DNA of 64,000 bases from positions 2,666,001 through 2,730,000 of the forward strand of contig NZ_AP022565.1 in the NCBI RefSeq assembly GCF_010727325.1, written 5' to 3'. Every line of letters begins with the position of its first letter. Within the stretch, counting starts at the first letter, position 1. The notes beneath the pieces were generated by a model. The model did not search any database, was not told where the DNA came from, and saw nothing but the letters and a program-made list of their open reading frames with translations. The translations under genes were made by a program, and so were the position numbers. This stretch comes from Mycolicibacterium alvei (GTDB taxonomy: Bacteria > Actinomycetota > Actinomycetes > Mycobacteriales > Mycobacteriaceae). Positions 51,498 through 60,828 of this stretch are shown piece after piece.

Positions 51498-52735
51498 CGC
51501 GGCGCCTCCGCCGATGCGGGCGCGGGCGGCGGACCGGGCGGTGCCTCGGGGGGAGCTTCAGGAGCCGGAATGATCTGGCCGGGCTCGGTCGGACTGGGGA
51601 TCACCGGCATCTGCGGCACCGCAGGGCCACGACCGACGACCCGTTCCTGGAGCCGCAACAACGTGTACTGCAGCGAGCCGACCAACTGATGCCAGTTGTA
51701 GCGCTTGGGGCCGTGCAATCCCGCATCACCGGCGAATCCGATATCGGGAATCGAGCCGAGAATCAGCCGGTCCATGCTGGCGCGCACCGAAAGACCGCTA
51801 CCGGACGACGCTTTGACCAACGGCGGCATCAGGCGGTTGAGCGCGTACAGCGAGGTATCCGGGGCCAGCGCCACATCGTTCCAGGCGCCCGCCACCGTGT
51901 TCGCATCGGCGATCACGCTACGTCCGCTGGTGTCGGTCCCCGCGATGGACGGGAACTTGCGCAATTGCGCAGAGGTGTCGCCGACCTGGGTGATCAGGTC
52001 GGCGATCTTCGTGGTCTGCTCGGCCAGCGTGTCGGTGGCCGGCGCGGCCGCATCCATCAGCTCACCGACCGCCTGGTTCTTCTCATCGATCTTCTTCAAC
52101 AACCGCGAGGTCTCGGTCATCGCGGTCGACAGCTGGTCGGAGCGCGCGTTCAGGGTGCCCAGGGTGTGGTTGGTCTTGGAGATGAGATTGCCGAACGCCT
52201 GCCCCTGATCGCCGGTGGCCTTGCCCATTCCGTTGATGATGTTGGTGAAGTTGCGTACCGCACCGCCGTTGACCAGGATCGCCGCCGAGCCCAGCAGGGA
52301 TTCCACGGTCGCCGCGGCGCGGGTGTCGTCCAGGCCGATCGTGTCGCCGTCCTTGAGGAGCGGGGCGTTCGCGTCGACCGGGCTCGGCGGTTTGACCGAG
52401 ACGAACACGTCGCCCAGCGGTGTCGCCGAACGCAATTCGGCCGTGGTGCCACGGGGCAGACGGACGCCGTCCATGATGCGCAGGGTGGTCACCGCGGTGT
52501 AGTTCTTGGCCACCATCGAATCGAGTTCACCCACGTCGGCACCGGCCAACTTCACCTTGGCGTTGGCCGGCAGGTTCAAGGCATTCGAGAACACCGCGGT
52601 CAGCTTGTAGCCACCGGAGCCGACTCCCGGAGCCGGCAACGGCAGGCTGGCCAGGCCTTCGGAGGCGCAGCCCGAGACCGTCAGACATGCCGTCATCACC
52701 ACGGGCAGAACGCATTTACGCACCGGTCTGATCAT
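51494..52735 (-). CDS. mceE: Mce-family lipoprotein MceE (LprK-type)
   Basis: A 413-residue lipoprotein. The lipobox is LTVSGCA (Cys about 22), as in all MceE proteins. The MCE domain is at about 42-120 (NAKVKLAGADVGELDSM), then helical coils, then a Pro/Ala-rich C-terminus (EAPPEAPPGPPPAP). ATG at 52735 overlaps the mceD stop by ATGA. Confidence 0.9.
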   Translation of the reverse strand: MIRPVRKCVLPVVMTACLTVSGCASEGLASLPLPAPGVGSGGYKLTAVFSNALNLPANAKVKLAGADVGELDSMVAKNYTAVTTLRIMDGVRLPRGTTAELRSATPLGDVFVSVKPPSPVDANAPLLKDGDTIGLDDTRAAATVESLLGSAAILVNGGAVRNFTNIINGMGKATGDQGQAFGNLISKTNHTLGTLNARSDQLSTAMTETSRLLKKIDEKNQAVGELMDAAAPATDTLAEQTTKIADLITQVGDTSAQLRKFPSIAGTDTSGRSVIADANTVAGAWNDVALAPDTSLYALNRLMPPLVKASSGSGLSVRASMDRLILGSIPDIGFAGDAGLHGPKRYNWHQLVGSLQYTLLRLQERVVGRGPAVPQMPVIPSPTEPGQIIPAPEAPPEAPPGPPPAPASAEAPR

Positions 52736-53850
52736 TTCTGCCCCATCGCCGCCATGCCGTCGAGGATGTAGGAAAGCCCGAAGTCGGGACCGAAATCCTG
52801 GATTGTTCCGGTGCTGCATCCCAACTGCCGCAGTCCCATCATGTTGCAGACCTCTTTGACGGTCTGCGAATCGAACAGCACCTTGTCCACGAGGACATGT
52901 GCCCGCGCCGCGCCATTCTTCTGGTCGACGATGTTGTAGACGTTGTCCAGCGTCAGCGGGGCCACATCGAGGAACTCGGCGATCTCACGCCGCATGTCCA
53001 CCGTCGTGGTCAGCGCGGTGTTGCCGTTGAGGACAATCTGTTTCACCTCGTCGCGGTGGGTCTGCAGCACCTCGCCCACCTGGGTGACCACCTCGTTGAT
53101 CTTCTTGCCGGTGGTGCCGCTGCCGAGATTCTCGTCGGCCAGGATCTGGCTGATCTGACGCACTGACGAACCGAACTCGCGCAGCGTGGCGTCGTTGCGA
53201 GCGGCGGCGTCGAACAGTGAGCTCAAGTTGCGCACGATCGTGGTGAGCTGGTCCCGGGTCACTGCCCCACGATCGGAACTGAGTCGCAACGCGTTCGACA
53301 GTTCACCGAGGGCGTCCTTCATCTGTTGTCCGTTGCCGTCGGCGATCGCGGCACTGGCATTGACGACGTCGGCCAGCGGTCCGCCGCCCTTGCCGTCGCC
53401 CTTCAGCGAGGCCGACAACTTGTCCAGAACGTCGAGCACCCGGGCGAACTCGATGGGGGTCCTGGTGCGGTTCAGGCCGATGGTGTCGTGATTGCGCAAA
53501 GTCGGTCCGCCCCGGTAGGCCGGGGTCAGCTCGATCTGGCGGTCGGTGAGAATCGAGTTCGAGATGGTGACCGCCTGGACGTCGGCCGGAACCGAGACGT
53601 CCTTGTCGACGGTGAACTCGACCTCGACGTAATTGCCCTTGGGCGTGATCTTGGTGACCTTACCCACCTGCATACCGAGCACGGCGACCGTATTTCCCTC
53701 GTAAAGCCCTGCCGCACTGTCGAACTGGGCCGTCACGGAAATCGTGTTGGTCCGGTCCTTGAGGAACCACCAGCCGACGCCGGCGACCGCAGCGACCAGC
53801 ACCACACCGGCCACGCACAGTGCGAAAACCTTGCTCTTGATCAGGCTCAT
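52732..53850 (-). CDS. mceD: Mce-family protein MceD
   Basis: A 372-residue protein. One signal-anchor helix (FALCVAGVVLVAAVAGVGWW) and MCE domain (about 37-115, EGNTVAVLGMQVGKVTKI). The long helical part follows, and it ends in a short Cys-containing region (EVCNMMGLRQLGC). ATG overlaps the mceC stop by ATGA. Confidence 0.9.
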   Translation of the reverse strand: MSLIKSKVFALCVAGVVLVAAVAGVGWWFLKDRTNTISVTAQFDSAAGLYEGNTVAVLGMQVGKVTKITPKGNYVEVEFTVDKDVSVPADVQAVTISNSILTDRQIELTPAYRGGPTLRNHDTIGLNRTRTPIEFARVLDVLDKLSASLKGDGKGGGPLADVVNASAAIADGNGQQMKDALGELSNALRLSSDRGAVTRDQLTTIVRNLSSLFDAAARNDATLREFGSSVRQISQILADENLGSGTTGKKINEVVTQVGEVLQTHRDEVKQIVLNGNTALTTTVDMRREIAEFLDVAPLTLDNVYNIVDQKNGAARAHVLVDKVLFDSQTVKEVCNMMGLRQLGCSTGTIQDFGPDFGLSYILDGMAAMGQK

Positions 53851-54920
53851 TTGCAGTCCTTGTAGTACTGGAGCATGTTGAACTGCTTGGCTCGACCACT
53901 GATCGCACACATCCAGGAGTCGATCAGCAACCCGTTGCCGACGTGCATCTCACCCGCGTTGCCGTTGCCGGTGGCATTGGCGAGGCCACGCAGGGCGATC
54001 GGGGCCGACTGCAGCGTGCTGCGCAGCAGATCGTCATGCTGGCCGAGCATGTCGGACAGGCTGCGCAGATCGGTGAGCAGCTTCTCCAGCTGCGGCCGGT
54101 CGTCGACCACGATGTCGTTCAGCGTCTGGACCAGGTCGGTCAGCGACGCCAGCATGGCCTGAAATGACGCCCGGCGCATGACGAATTCTCCGAGCAGATC
54201 GTTGCCCTGGTTGACCAGGTTGCCGATCGTGGCCTGCTGGCGGCGCAGCGTCTTGCTGACCACATCGGTGGTTTCCAGCAGGGAACCCAACTGGTCGCGC
54301 CGGTCGGCGATGATGGTGGCCAGCGTGTGGGTGTTCTGCAGGGCCTGCGGCACCACCGCAGGCAGACCCTCCATCTGCTTGCCCAGGACGCTCAGCGTCT
54401 GGGCGAACTTGTCGGAGTCGACCTGCTCGAAGGTGGTGGTGACGTCCCCCAACGCTTCCTGCAGGTCATACGGCACCTCGGTGTGGGTGAGGTCAAAGGT
54501 GTTGTCGGGCAGGGAACCCGAACCCGCGGGCTGCAGGGCCAGATACCGCGAGCCCAAGATCGTGGTGATCTTGATGACGGCCCGGGAGTCCTTTCCGAGC
54601 GGAACGTCGTCACGCACCTTGAGGGTGGCCTCGACGTGGTCACCGGCCAGCTTCATGCGCTTCACCTCGCCCACCGGCATGCCGGCAACGGTGATCGGGT
54701 TACCCGACTTGAGCGCCGCGGCCTGCTGGAACCGCGCGGTGTACTCCCGGTAGCCGACGTCGGCAAGCTTGACGATCAGCATCGCCCCGATCAGCGCGCC
54801 CACCACGGCGATCGCGATGATCCCGAGCCACGTCCGGTTGTAGCTCTCGAGTGGACGACGCCTCTTCTTCGGCTTCTGCGGTGCCGTCGGGGTCTCGGTG
54901 TTGTTCGGTTGCTCAACCAT
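53847..54920 (-). CDS. mceC: Mce-family protein MceC
   Basis: A 357-residue protein with a Lys/Arg-rich cytosolic N-terminus (KPKKRRRPLESYNRT), one helix (about 31-50) and an MCE domain (KSGNPITVAGMPVGEVKRM). The C-terminus ends with an MCE-typical Cys motif (SWMCAISGRA, YKDCK). Start overlaps the mceB stop by 8 bases. Confidence 0.88.
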   Translation of the reverse strand: MVEQPNNTETPTAPQKPKKRRRPLESYNRTWLGIIAIAVVGALIGAMLIVKLADVGYREYTARFQQAAALKSGNPITVAGMPVGEVKRMKLAGDHVEATLKVRDDVPLGKDSRAVIKITTILGSRYLALQPAGSGSLPDNTFDLTHTEVPYDLQEALGDVTTTFEQVDSDKFAQTLSVLGKQMEGLPAVVPQALQNTHTLATIIADRRDQLGSLLETTDVVSKTLRRQQATIGNLVNQGNDLLGEFVMRRASFQAMLASLTDLVQTLNDIVVDDRPQLEKLLTDLRSLSDMLGQHDDLLRSTLQSAPIALRGLANATGNGNAGEMHVGNGLLIDSWMCAISGRAKQFNMLQYYKDCK

Positions 54921-55968
54921 TGGCCAGGTTCCTGCACTTGGGCGTGTACTGCGCCTTGTTCCCCGGGGTTGCCGCGTTGACGATGATGGGAGTGACGTCG
55001 TTGAGGCCCGGGAAGAATCCGGTCGCGTTCAGGTCGCACGCATAGGTGGTGGCGTAGGCGCCCTCGTTGGTGATCCGGGCGAATCCCTTGAGCAGCAACG
55101 GCAGATTGGCTCCGGTGAACGCCAGCTGCGGTTCGATGCCCACCATGTGCGCGGCGAACCCGGGCTGCCGGGTCACGAGCTCGTTCAGCGACGGGTACAC
55201 CTCATCGCTGATGGTCGACAACTGTTGCACCACCTTGGAGATCGAACCCATTGAATCCACCATCTCGGGCCGGCGGGCATCGAAGGTGGTGACCATGCTC
55301 CGGGTCTGGGTGATCACCTCATCCAGGCTGTCGTTGTGGTCGGCCAGGTTCTTGGCCACCGTGTTCAGGCTGTTGATCACGTCGCCGAGTTCCTGATCCC
55401 GGCCGGCGAAGGATTCGGTGAACTTCGAGGTCTGGTCGACGAGCGCCACGATCGAGGCGTTGTCACCCTGCAGCGAGGAGATCACGCCCTGGGTGAGATT
55501 GTCGGCGGCGCGGGGGTCCAGCACACTGAACAACGGCTCGTAGCCATTGAGCAGGGCACCCACGTCGAACGACGGATCGGTCTGCTCCAACGGGATCGTG
55601 CTGCCGGCCGCCAGGGGGCCCGGGTCACCGATATTGCCCAGCGACAGGCCGAGGTACCGCTGCCCGACGATGTTCTGGTAGGTCACCGAGGCGACGGTCC
55701 GTCCGTACATCGGCTGGTTGTCCTGCACCACGAACGACACCTTGGCCAACGGGCCCTGCAGTTCGATCTTCTCGACGCGGCCGACCCGCACCCCGGCCAT
55801 CCGGACGTCGTCGCCTTCGCGCAGGCCGAACACATCGGAGAACATCGCCGCATACGGCACCGTCTTGCCCGCCACGTCACGGCGCAACGTGACGTAGACC
55901 AGCCAGGTCAGGGTAAGCGCGACCACCATGAACAACGACAGGCCGATCGCCGCACCGCGGTATTTCAT
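54913..55968 (-). CDS. mceB: Mce-family protein MceB
   Basis: A 351-residue protein with one N-terminal helix (IGLSLFMVVALTLTWLVYV) and an MCE domain (REGDDVRMAGVRVGRVEKIE). The C-terminus includes the MceB-typical end NLANG and Cys residues. ATG overlaps the mceA stop by ATGA. Confidence 0.9.
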   Translation of the reverse strand: MKYRGAAIGLSLFMVVALTLTWLVYVTLRRDVAGKTVPYAAMFSDVFGLREGDDVRMAGVRVGRVEKIELQGPLAKVSFVVQDNQPMYGRTVASVTYQNIVGQRYLGLSLGNIGDPGPLAAGSTIPLEQTDPSFDVGALLNGYEPLFSVLDPRAADNLTQGVISSLQGDNASIVALVDQTSKFTESFAGRDQELGDVINSLNTVAKNLADHNDSLDEVITQTRSMVTTFDARRPEMVDSMGSISKVVQQLSTISDEVYPSLNELVTRQPGFAAHMVGIEPQLAFTGANLPLLLKGFARITNEGAYATTYACDLNATGFFPGLNDVTPIIVNAATPGNKAQYTPKCRNLANG

Positions 55969-57443
55969 TGGCCTCCCTCTCCTGGAACAGATTGTGCGGC
56001 AGCCGGTGCGGCCTCGGCGGGCAGCAACGGACCGGCGGGGCCCGGCGCGGGCGCACCGGCGGGAGGCGCGTCCCAGGGCCGTGGCGCGACCGGCGCGACC
56101 GGTGACAGCGGCACCGGCGGGGGCGGGGTCGGCGCCACGGCGGGGTTAGCGGTCCCCGGCACCGGCCCGGCCGGCGGCATCCACGGTGGCAGCGGCGGAT
56201 TCGGGTCGGCCAGGTTCGGGTTCGGGTTGACCAACGGGGGGCCGACCGCGACGAGATTCCCGTTGGGGCCCAGCACCGTTCCGGCCGGCGGCGCCAGATC
56301 GGCCGGCGGCTGATAGTTCTGCGGCAGCAACACATCCGGGAGGTTCGGGCGGGTCGGCACCAGCGGGGCGGTGAAGCAGCTGGGGCCCTTGAGCTTGCCG
56401 TACTGCGGGCAGTCCGCCCGGGTGTAGGCGTAGCTCGGGGTCAGCGACAGGTTGACCCGCATGTTGCCGGTGTCGACCTCTGGTAGCCAGACGTGCTCGA
56501 AGAACTTGTCCGACAACGTGTTGAGTTTGACGAAGGCCGGCACCCAGTTGTTGTGCATCTGAGCCAGCACACCCACCACCGGGGTGAGGTTCGCCGTGGT
56601 CTTGACGAGTTGATCGGTGTGGTTGTCCAGCGCGGTGTGCGCGGTCCCCACGGTGTTGATCCCGCCGTTGATCATCGTGTTCAACTGTGAGCGTTGCTCG
56701 ACCAGGGTCTGCATCGGCTGCACAGCCTTGTGCAGGGCATCGAGCAGATCGGGCGCGGTCTGCTGCAGCCCCTGGGTCGCCTCGATCAGCGCGGACACCG
56801 TGGTCGGTCCGGGTTCGGTGGCCACCACCGAGTCGAGCTGGTCGACCAGCCGATTCAATTGCGCTCCGCTGGCGAGTAATTCGTGACGACGATTCTCGGT
56901 CGCGGCGTTCACGGCGGCCAGGACGCCCACCGTCTTGTCCTCCCGCCCGCGCCCGGTGGCGGCCAGTACGTCGCGCAGCTTGCTGATCGTGGTCTGGAAC
57001 AGCACCGTCGGCAGTTCGGTGTCCTCGGGGATCTGGGCCCCCGCGGCGATCGGTGCGCCCGAGCCCCTATCGACGAGTTGCACCGAGGAGACCGCAAACA
57101 CGTTGCTGGGCACCACACGTGCAGTCACCGTGCTCGGGATGGAGCCGGCGTATTCGGGTTTGAGGTCGATGTGGACGAAGTTCGGATCGCCGTTCGCCGC
57201 CGGAACGACGTCGTCGACCATCCCGACGAGCACGCCGTGGTACTTCACGTCCGACCGCTGCGGCAGCCCGTCACCGACGTTCATCAGGGCGGCCACCACC
57301 GGCACCCGGCCGTCCAGCTTTCCGGTCGCCTTCACCAGAAGAAACGTCGAAATCAACGCCGATACAACGAGAACCACTGCGCCACAGCCGATCAGCTGTT
57401 GGTCGGATGGCCCACGCCCGTCGGTTTCCAGCGAGTTACCCAT
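55965..57443 (-). CDS. mceA: Mce-family protein MceA with extended Pro-rich tail
   Basis: A 492-residue protein. One helix (about 18-38) and an MCE domain (QRSDVKYHGVLVGMVDDVVP) are followed by helical regions, a Cys-containing region (DCPQYG, PSCFTA), and an unusually long Pro/Ala-rich C-terminus of about 120 residues. MceA is normally the needle or entry subunit. The N-terminal sequence differs strongly from my memory of Mce1A-4A, so this is an additional type (mce5- or mce7-like is possible). ATG is right after the yrbEB stop. Confidence 0.87.
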   Translation of the reverse strand: MGNSLETDGRGPSDQQLIGCGAVVLVVSALISTFLLVKATGKLDGRVPVVAALMNVGDGLPQRSDVKYHGVLVGMVDDVVPAANGDPNFVHIDLKPEYAGSIPSTVTARVVPSNVFAVSSVQLVDRGSGAPIAAGAQIPEDTELPTVLFQTTISKLRDVLAATGRGREDKTVGVLAAVNAATENRRHELLASGAQLNRLVDQLDSVVATEPGPTTVSALIEATQGLQQTAPDLLDALHKAVQPMQTLVEQRSQLNTMINGGINTVGTAHTALDNHTDQLVKTTANLTPVVGVLAQMHNNWVPAFVKLNTLSDKFFEHVWLPEVDTGNMRVNLSLTPSYAYTRADCPQYGKLKGPSCFTAPLVPTRPNLPDVLLPQNYQPPADLAPPAGTVLGPNGNLVAVGPPLVNPNPNLADPNPPLPPWMPPAGPVPGTANPAVAPTPPPPVPLSPVAPVAPRPWDAPPAGAPAPGPAGPLLPAEAAPAAAQSVPGEGGQ

Positions 57444-58301
57444 CTAGCCGCCGAACCTCGCTCCCGAATCGACCGTCCACAGCGCCATGGTGAGCAACAT
57501 GTTGACGATGATCACCACCGTGATGCTGGCCCGCATGGCGTGGCCGGCTGCCACCCCGACCCCCACCGGTCCACCCGAGGCGTAGAACCCGTAGTAGCAC
57601 TGCACGGTGGAGGCTATCCACACGAAGATGACAGCCTTGAGCACCGAGTAGAGGATGTCGGGCCCGGAGAGCATGAGGGTGAAGTAGTGCAGATAGGAGC
57701 CGCTGGAGCCGCCGCTGATCAGATACACGACCGCCTGCGTGGTCAGGTAGCTCACCGCCAGGCAGAGGGCATAGAGCGGGATCACCGCGACCACCGCGGC
57801 CATCAGCCGGGTGGTGACCAGGTACGGGATCGGGCGGATGGCGATGGCATCGAGCGCATCGATCTCTTCGGCGATCCGCATCGACCCCAGCTGTGCGGTG
57901 AACCGGCAACCGGCCTGGGTTGCGAAGGCCAGTGAGGCGGCGATCGGCGCCAGCTCGCGCGTGTTCACCAGCGACGAGATTATGCCGGTGGCCGGGCCGA
58001 GACCGAGCAGATCGAGGAAGTTGTATCCCTCGATCCCGACGAGTGCACCCACGGTGATGCCCAGCACCACCGCCACCCCGACGGTTCCGCCGCCCACCAC
58101 CAGTGAGCCGTTGCCCCAGGCGATATCGGAGAGCAGGCGGACGAATTCTCCGCGGTAGTGCCGCAACGCGACGGGCACGGCCGCCACCGCCCGGACGAAG
58201 AACACCATCATGTGGCCCAAGCGCATCAGTGGCTTGGAGACACGTTTGTACAGCCGCACGAACGGTGCGAGCAACGGGGGGACGAATGTCGAAGCTGTCA
58301 T
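57444..58301 (-). CDS. yrbEB: MlaE/YrbE-type permease YrbEB
   Basis: A 285-residue permease with five or six transmembrane helices and the MlaE-family EExDAL-like motif EEIDALDAIAIRP. With YrbEA it forms the ABC permease of Mce lipid importers, powered by a shared ATPase (MceG) encoded elsewhere. Its start is one base after the yrbEA stop. Confidence 0.92.
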   Translation of the reverse strand: MTASTFVPPLLAPFVRLYKRVSKPLMRLGHMMVFFVRAVAAVPVALRHYRGEFVRLLSDIAWGNGSLVVGGGTVGVAVVLGITVGALVGIEGYNFLDLLGLGPATGIISSLVNTRELAPIAASLAFATQAGCRFTAQLGSMRIAEEIDALDAIAIRPIPYLVTTRLMAAVVAVIPLYALCLAVSYLTTQAVVYLISGGSSGSYLHYFTLMLSGPDILYSVLKAVIFVWIASTVQCYYGFYASGGPVGVGVAAGHAMRASITVVIIVNMLLTMALWTVDSGARFGG

Positions 58302-58302
58302 G

Positions 58303-59172
58303 TCACAGCCCGACCCGGGGGAACAACATGATGTAGAGCTGGCTGATCGCGACGTTGACCACCATCAGCAACAGAATAGATTCCACCACTGCCGCGTTCA
58401 CCGAGTTCGCGACGCCGGTCGGGCCGCCTTTGGTGGACAGCCCCTTCTGGCACGACACCACGGCGACGATGGCGCCGAAGATCACCGCCTTGAGCAGCGC
58501 GACGATCATGTCGCCGGTGGTGGCGAACGAGGCGAAGGTGGCCACGAAGCTGCCGGGGGCGCCGTTCTGGAAGTAGACGTTGAACAGGAAGCTCGCAAGG
58601 AAGCCGACGAAGCACACCACCCCGGTGAGTGCGACGCCGATCATGATCGCGGCGACGAAGCGCGGCACGACCAGACGCTGGATCACCGAGACACCCATGA
58701 CCTCCATGGCGTCGGTTTCCTCGCGCATGGTCCGTGAACCGAGGTCGGCGGTGATCGCCGACCCGACCGCGGCGGCCATCAGCACCGCCGCGACCAACGA
58801 TGCGGCCTGCCGGATCACTGCCAGACCGCTGGCCGCACCGGCCAGTGACGTCGCACCGACCTGACCCGCCAGCAGCGCGAACTGAATGGAGAGGGTGACG
58901 CCGATCGGCAGGGCCACCAGAATCGTGGGGAGCACGGCCGTGCCGGCCATGAAAGCACCCTGGCGGACGAACTCCTGCCATTGGAATCGGCCTGTCAGAA
59001 GGTCGAGGAACAGGATCTGGATGGTCCGGACACCGAGCACGAACTGGTCCCCGACCGTGGCGAGCGACGCCAGCGGATGACGCCGGGCATAGCCGGTGGC
59101 CCAATTCTCGATGGCGTCGATTCCCCGTTGCGGTTCGACATCGTCAGCCATGCTCTCCGGCGGCGCCGTCAC
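58303..59172 (-). CDS. yrbEA: MlaE/YrbE-type permease YrbEA
   Basis: A 289-residue permease, first gene of the mce operon. The family motif EETDAMEVMGVSVIQRLV is present. About five helices follow a 60-residue cytosolic N-terminus. It is expected to pair with YrbEB. The promoter must lie in the 59173-59789 spacer or further up. A shorter start at MADDVEP (residue 8) is possible. Confidence 0.92.
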   Translation of the reverse strand: MTAPPESMADDVEPQRGIDAIENWATGYARRHPLASLATVGDQFVLGVRTIQILFLDLLTGRFQWQEFVRQGAFMAGTAVLPTILVALPIGVTLSIQFALLAGQVGATSLAGAASGLAVIRQAASLVAAVLMAAAVGSAITADLGSRTMREETDAMEVMGVSVIQRLVVPRFVAAIMIGVALTGVVCFVGFLASFLFNVYFQNGAPGSFVATFASFATTGDMIVALLKAVIFGAIVAVVSCQKGLSTKGGPTGVANSVNAAVVESILLLMVVNVAISQLYIMLFPRVGL

Positions 59173-59427
59173 CCTCTCTCGTTAAGCAGCAGAACGAACA
59201 CAGATCAACCTCCCCGGGCCGAGATATGGCCACCACCGGCCGGATAACTCGCAGTGGTTGGCACCGTATCGTCGGCGCTCGTCCCCCGTCAATGTTTTGC
59301 CGAATTGTCATTCACTTATGGAGGTTGGCTCATCAATTGCCGGCAAATCCGTCGTCGTCGCCGCCACCCCGCCCCCTCCACGGCATCGTGCTGTCGCGGG
59401 GCGTGCCATTTCTCGTAACACATGTAA

Positions 59428-59655
59428 ATGCAGCGGATTCAGCGCGTCGCGGACACCCCGAGTATTGACGTTGAAGTAAGTATCGGCATCCCGTTCGGTC
59501 CGAATTCGCGCCCCGCGGACGAACTCACAAAGGAATCCGCAACCGGGATGGGCGTTAACTTTGCCGATCGTCGCGAAACCACCGAAATCGTTGCCGAATT
59601 TGCTCCGTCGGGTGACGCCCGATACGTGGCGCGCCGCTGCGCCGAAGTCTACTGA
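59428..59655 (+). CDS. Low-confidence 75-residue frame upstream of gpsA
   Basis: The frame reads MQRIQRVADTPSIDVEVSIG... to ...AEVY and has moderate coding bias (DRRETTEIVAEFAPSG). There is no clear ribosome site or known family, and this spacer is A/T-richer than its surroundings. It fills part of the 617-bp gap between the mce operon and gpsA. The rest of that gap shows no clear feature beyond possible promoters for both directions. Confidence 0.25.
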   Translation: MQRIQRVADTPSIDVEVSIGIPFGPNSRPADELTKESATGMGVNFADRRETTEIVAEFAPSGDARYVARRCAEVY

Positions 59656-59789
59656 CTACAGGCGATGTCAGTCGGGTTTCGCAATATCTCGCGCAATCTT
59701 GGTCGCCGCGCACCGGGATCTTGGCCGCCCGCAGACCCAGTTCCACAACTTGCGCTCAGCAACCGTGTCTCGGCAATACTCTGGTCGCC

Positions 59790-60815
59790 ATGGCACCAGC
59801 GCAACGCGAACCCAACGTCGTCGTCCTCGGCGGAGGATCCTGGGGCACCACCGTCGCCTCCATCTGTGCCCGGCGCGGACCGACCTTGCAGTGGGTGCGC
59901 TCGGAGGAGACCGCCAAGGACATCAACGACAACCACCGCAACTCGCGCTACCTGGGCGACGAGGTCGCCCTGCCCGAAACCCTCAAGGCCACCAACGATT
60001 TCCACGAGGCGGCCAACTGCGCCGATGTGATCGTGATGGGTGTACCGTCGCACGGCTTCCGTGGGGTACTCACCGAACTGGCCCTTGAGCTGCGCCCGTG
60101 GGTGCCGGTGGTCTCCCTGGTCAAAGGCCTGGAGCAGGGCACGAACAAGCGGATGAGCGAGATCGTCGACGAGGTGCTGCCCGGACATCCGGCGGGCATC
60201 CTGGCCGGGCCGAACATCGCCCGCGAGGTCGCCGAAGGCTATGCCGCCGCCGCCGTGCTGGCCATGCCCGACCAGAATCTGGCCGCGAACCTGGCACAGT
60301 TGTTCCGCACCAAGCGTTTTCGTACCTACACCACCGACGACGTGGTGGGTGTGGAGATGGCCGGGGCGCTCAAGAACGTCTACGCCATCTCCGTCGGCAT
60401 GGGCTATTCACTGGGGATCGGGGAGAACACCCGCGCCATGGTGATGGCCCGGGCGATCCGGGAGATGTCCAAACTCGGCGAGGCGATGGGCGGACACCGC
60501 GACACCTTCGCCGGTCTGGCCGGCATGGGCGACCTCATCGTCACCTGCACCAGTCAACGCAGCCGCAACCGCCACGTCGGCGAGCAACTGGGCTCGGGCA
60601 AGACGATCGAGGAGATCATCGCCTCGATGAACCAGGTCGCCGAGGGGGTCAAGGCCGCCAGCGTGGTCATGGAGTTCGCCGATGCTTACGGGCTGAACAT
60701 GCCGATCGCCCGCGAAGTGGACGCGGTGATCAACCACGGCTGCACCGTCGAGGACGCCTACAAGGGGCTGATGATCGAGAAACCGGGCCATGAGGTGCAC
60801 GGCGTGGGCTTCTGA
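59790..60815 (+). CDS. gpsA: NAD(P)-dependent glycerol-3-phosphate dehydrogenase
   Basis: A 341-residue enzyme that reduces dihydroxyacetone phosphate to sn-glycerol 3-phosphate for phospholipid synthesis. The Rossmann start is VVVLGGGSWGTTVASICA; active-site segments are AGPNIAREVAEGYAAA, ALKNVYAISVGMGYSLGIG and FAGLAGMGDLIVTCTS. ATG at 59790 follows an AATACT -10-like hexamer by 9 nt, allowing a leaderless mRNA. Rv0564c (gpdA1) is the comparable gene in M. tuberculosis. Confidence 0.95.
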   Translation: MAPAQREPNVVVLGGGSWGTTVASICARRGPTLQWVRSEETAKDINDNHRNSRYLGDEVALPETLKATNDFHEAANCADVIVMGVPSHGFRGVLTELALELRPWVPVVSLVKGLEQGTNKRMSEIVDEVLPGHPAGILAGPNIAREVAEGYAAAAVLAMPDQNLAANLAQLFRTKRFRTYTTDDVVGVEMAGALKNVYAISVGMGYSLGIGENTRAMVMARAIREMSKLGEAMGGHRDTFAGLAGMGDLIVTCTSQRSRNRHVGEQLGSGKTIEEIIASMNQVAEGVKAASVVMEFADAYGLNMPIAREVDAVINHGCTVEDAYKGLMIEKPGHEVHGVGF

Positions 60816-60828
60816 AAACCGTTGAGCC

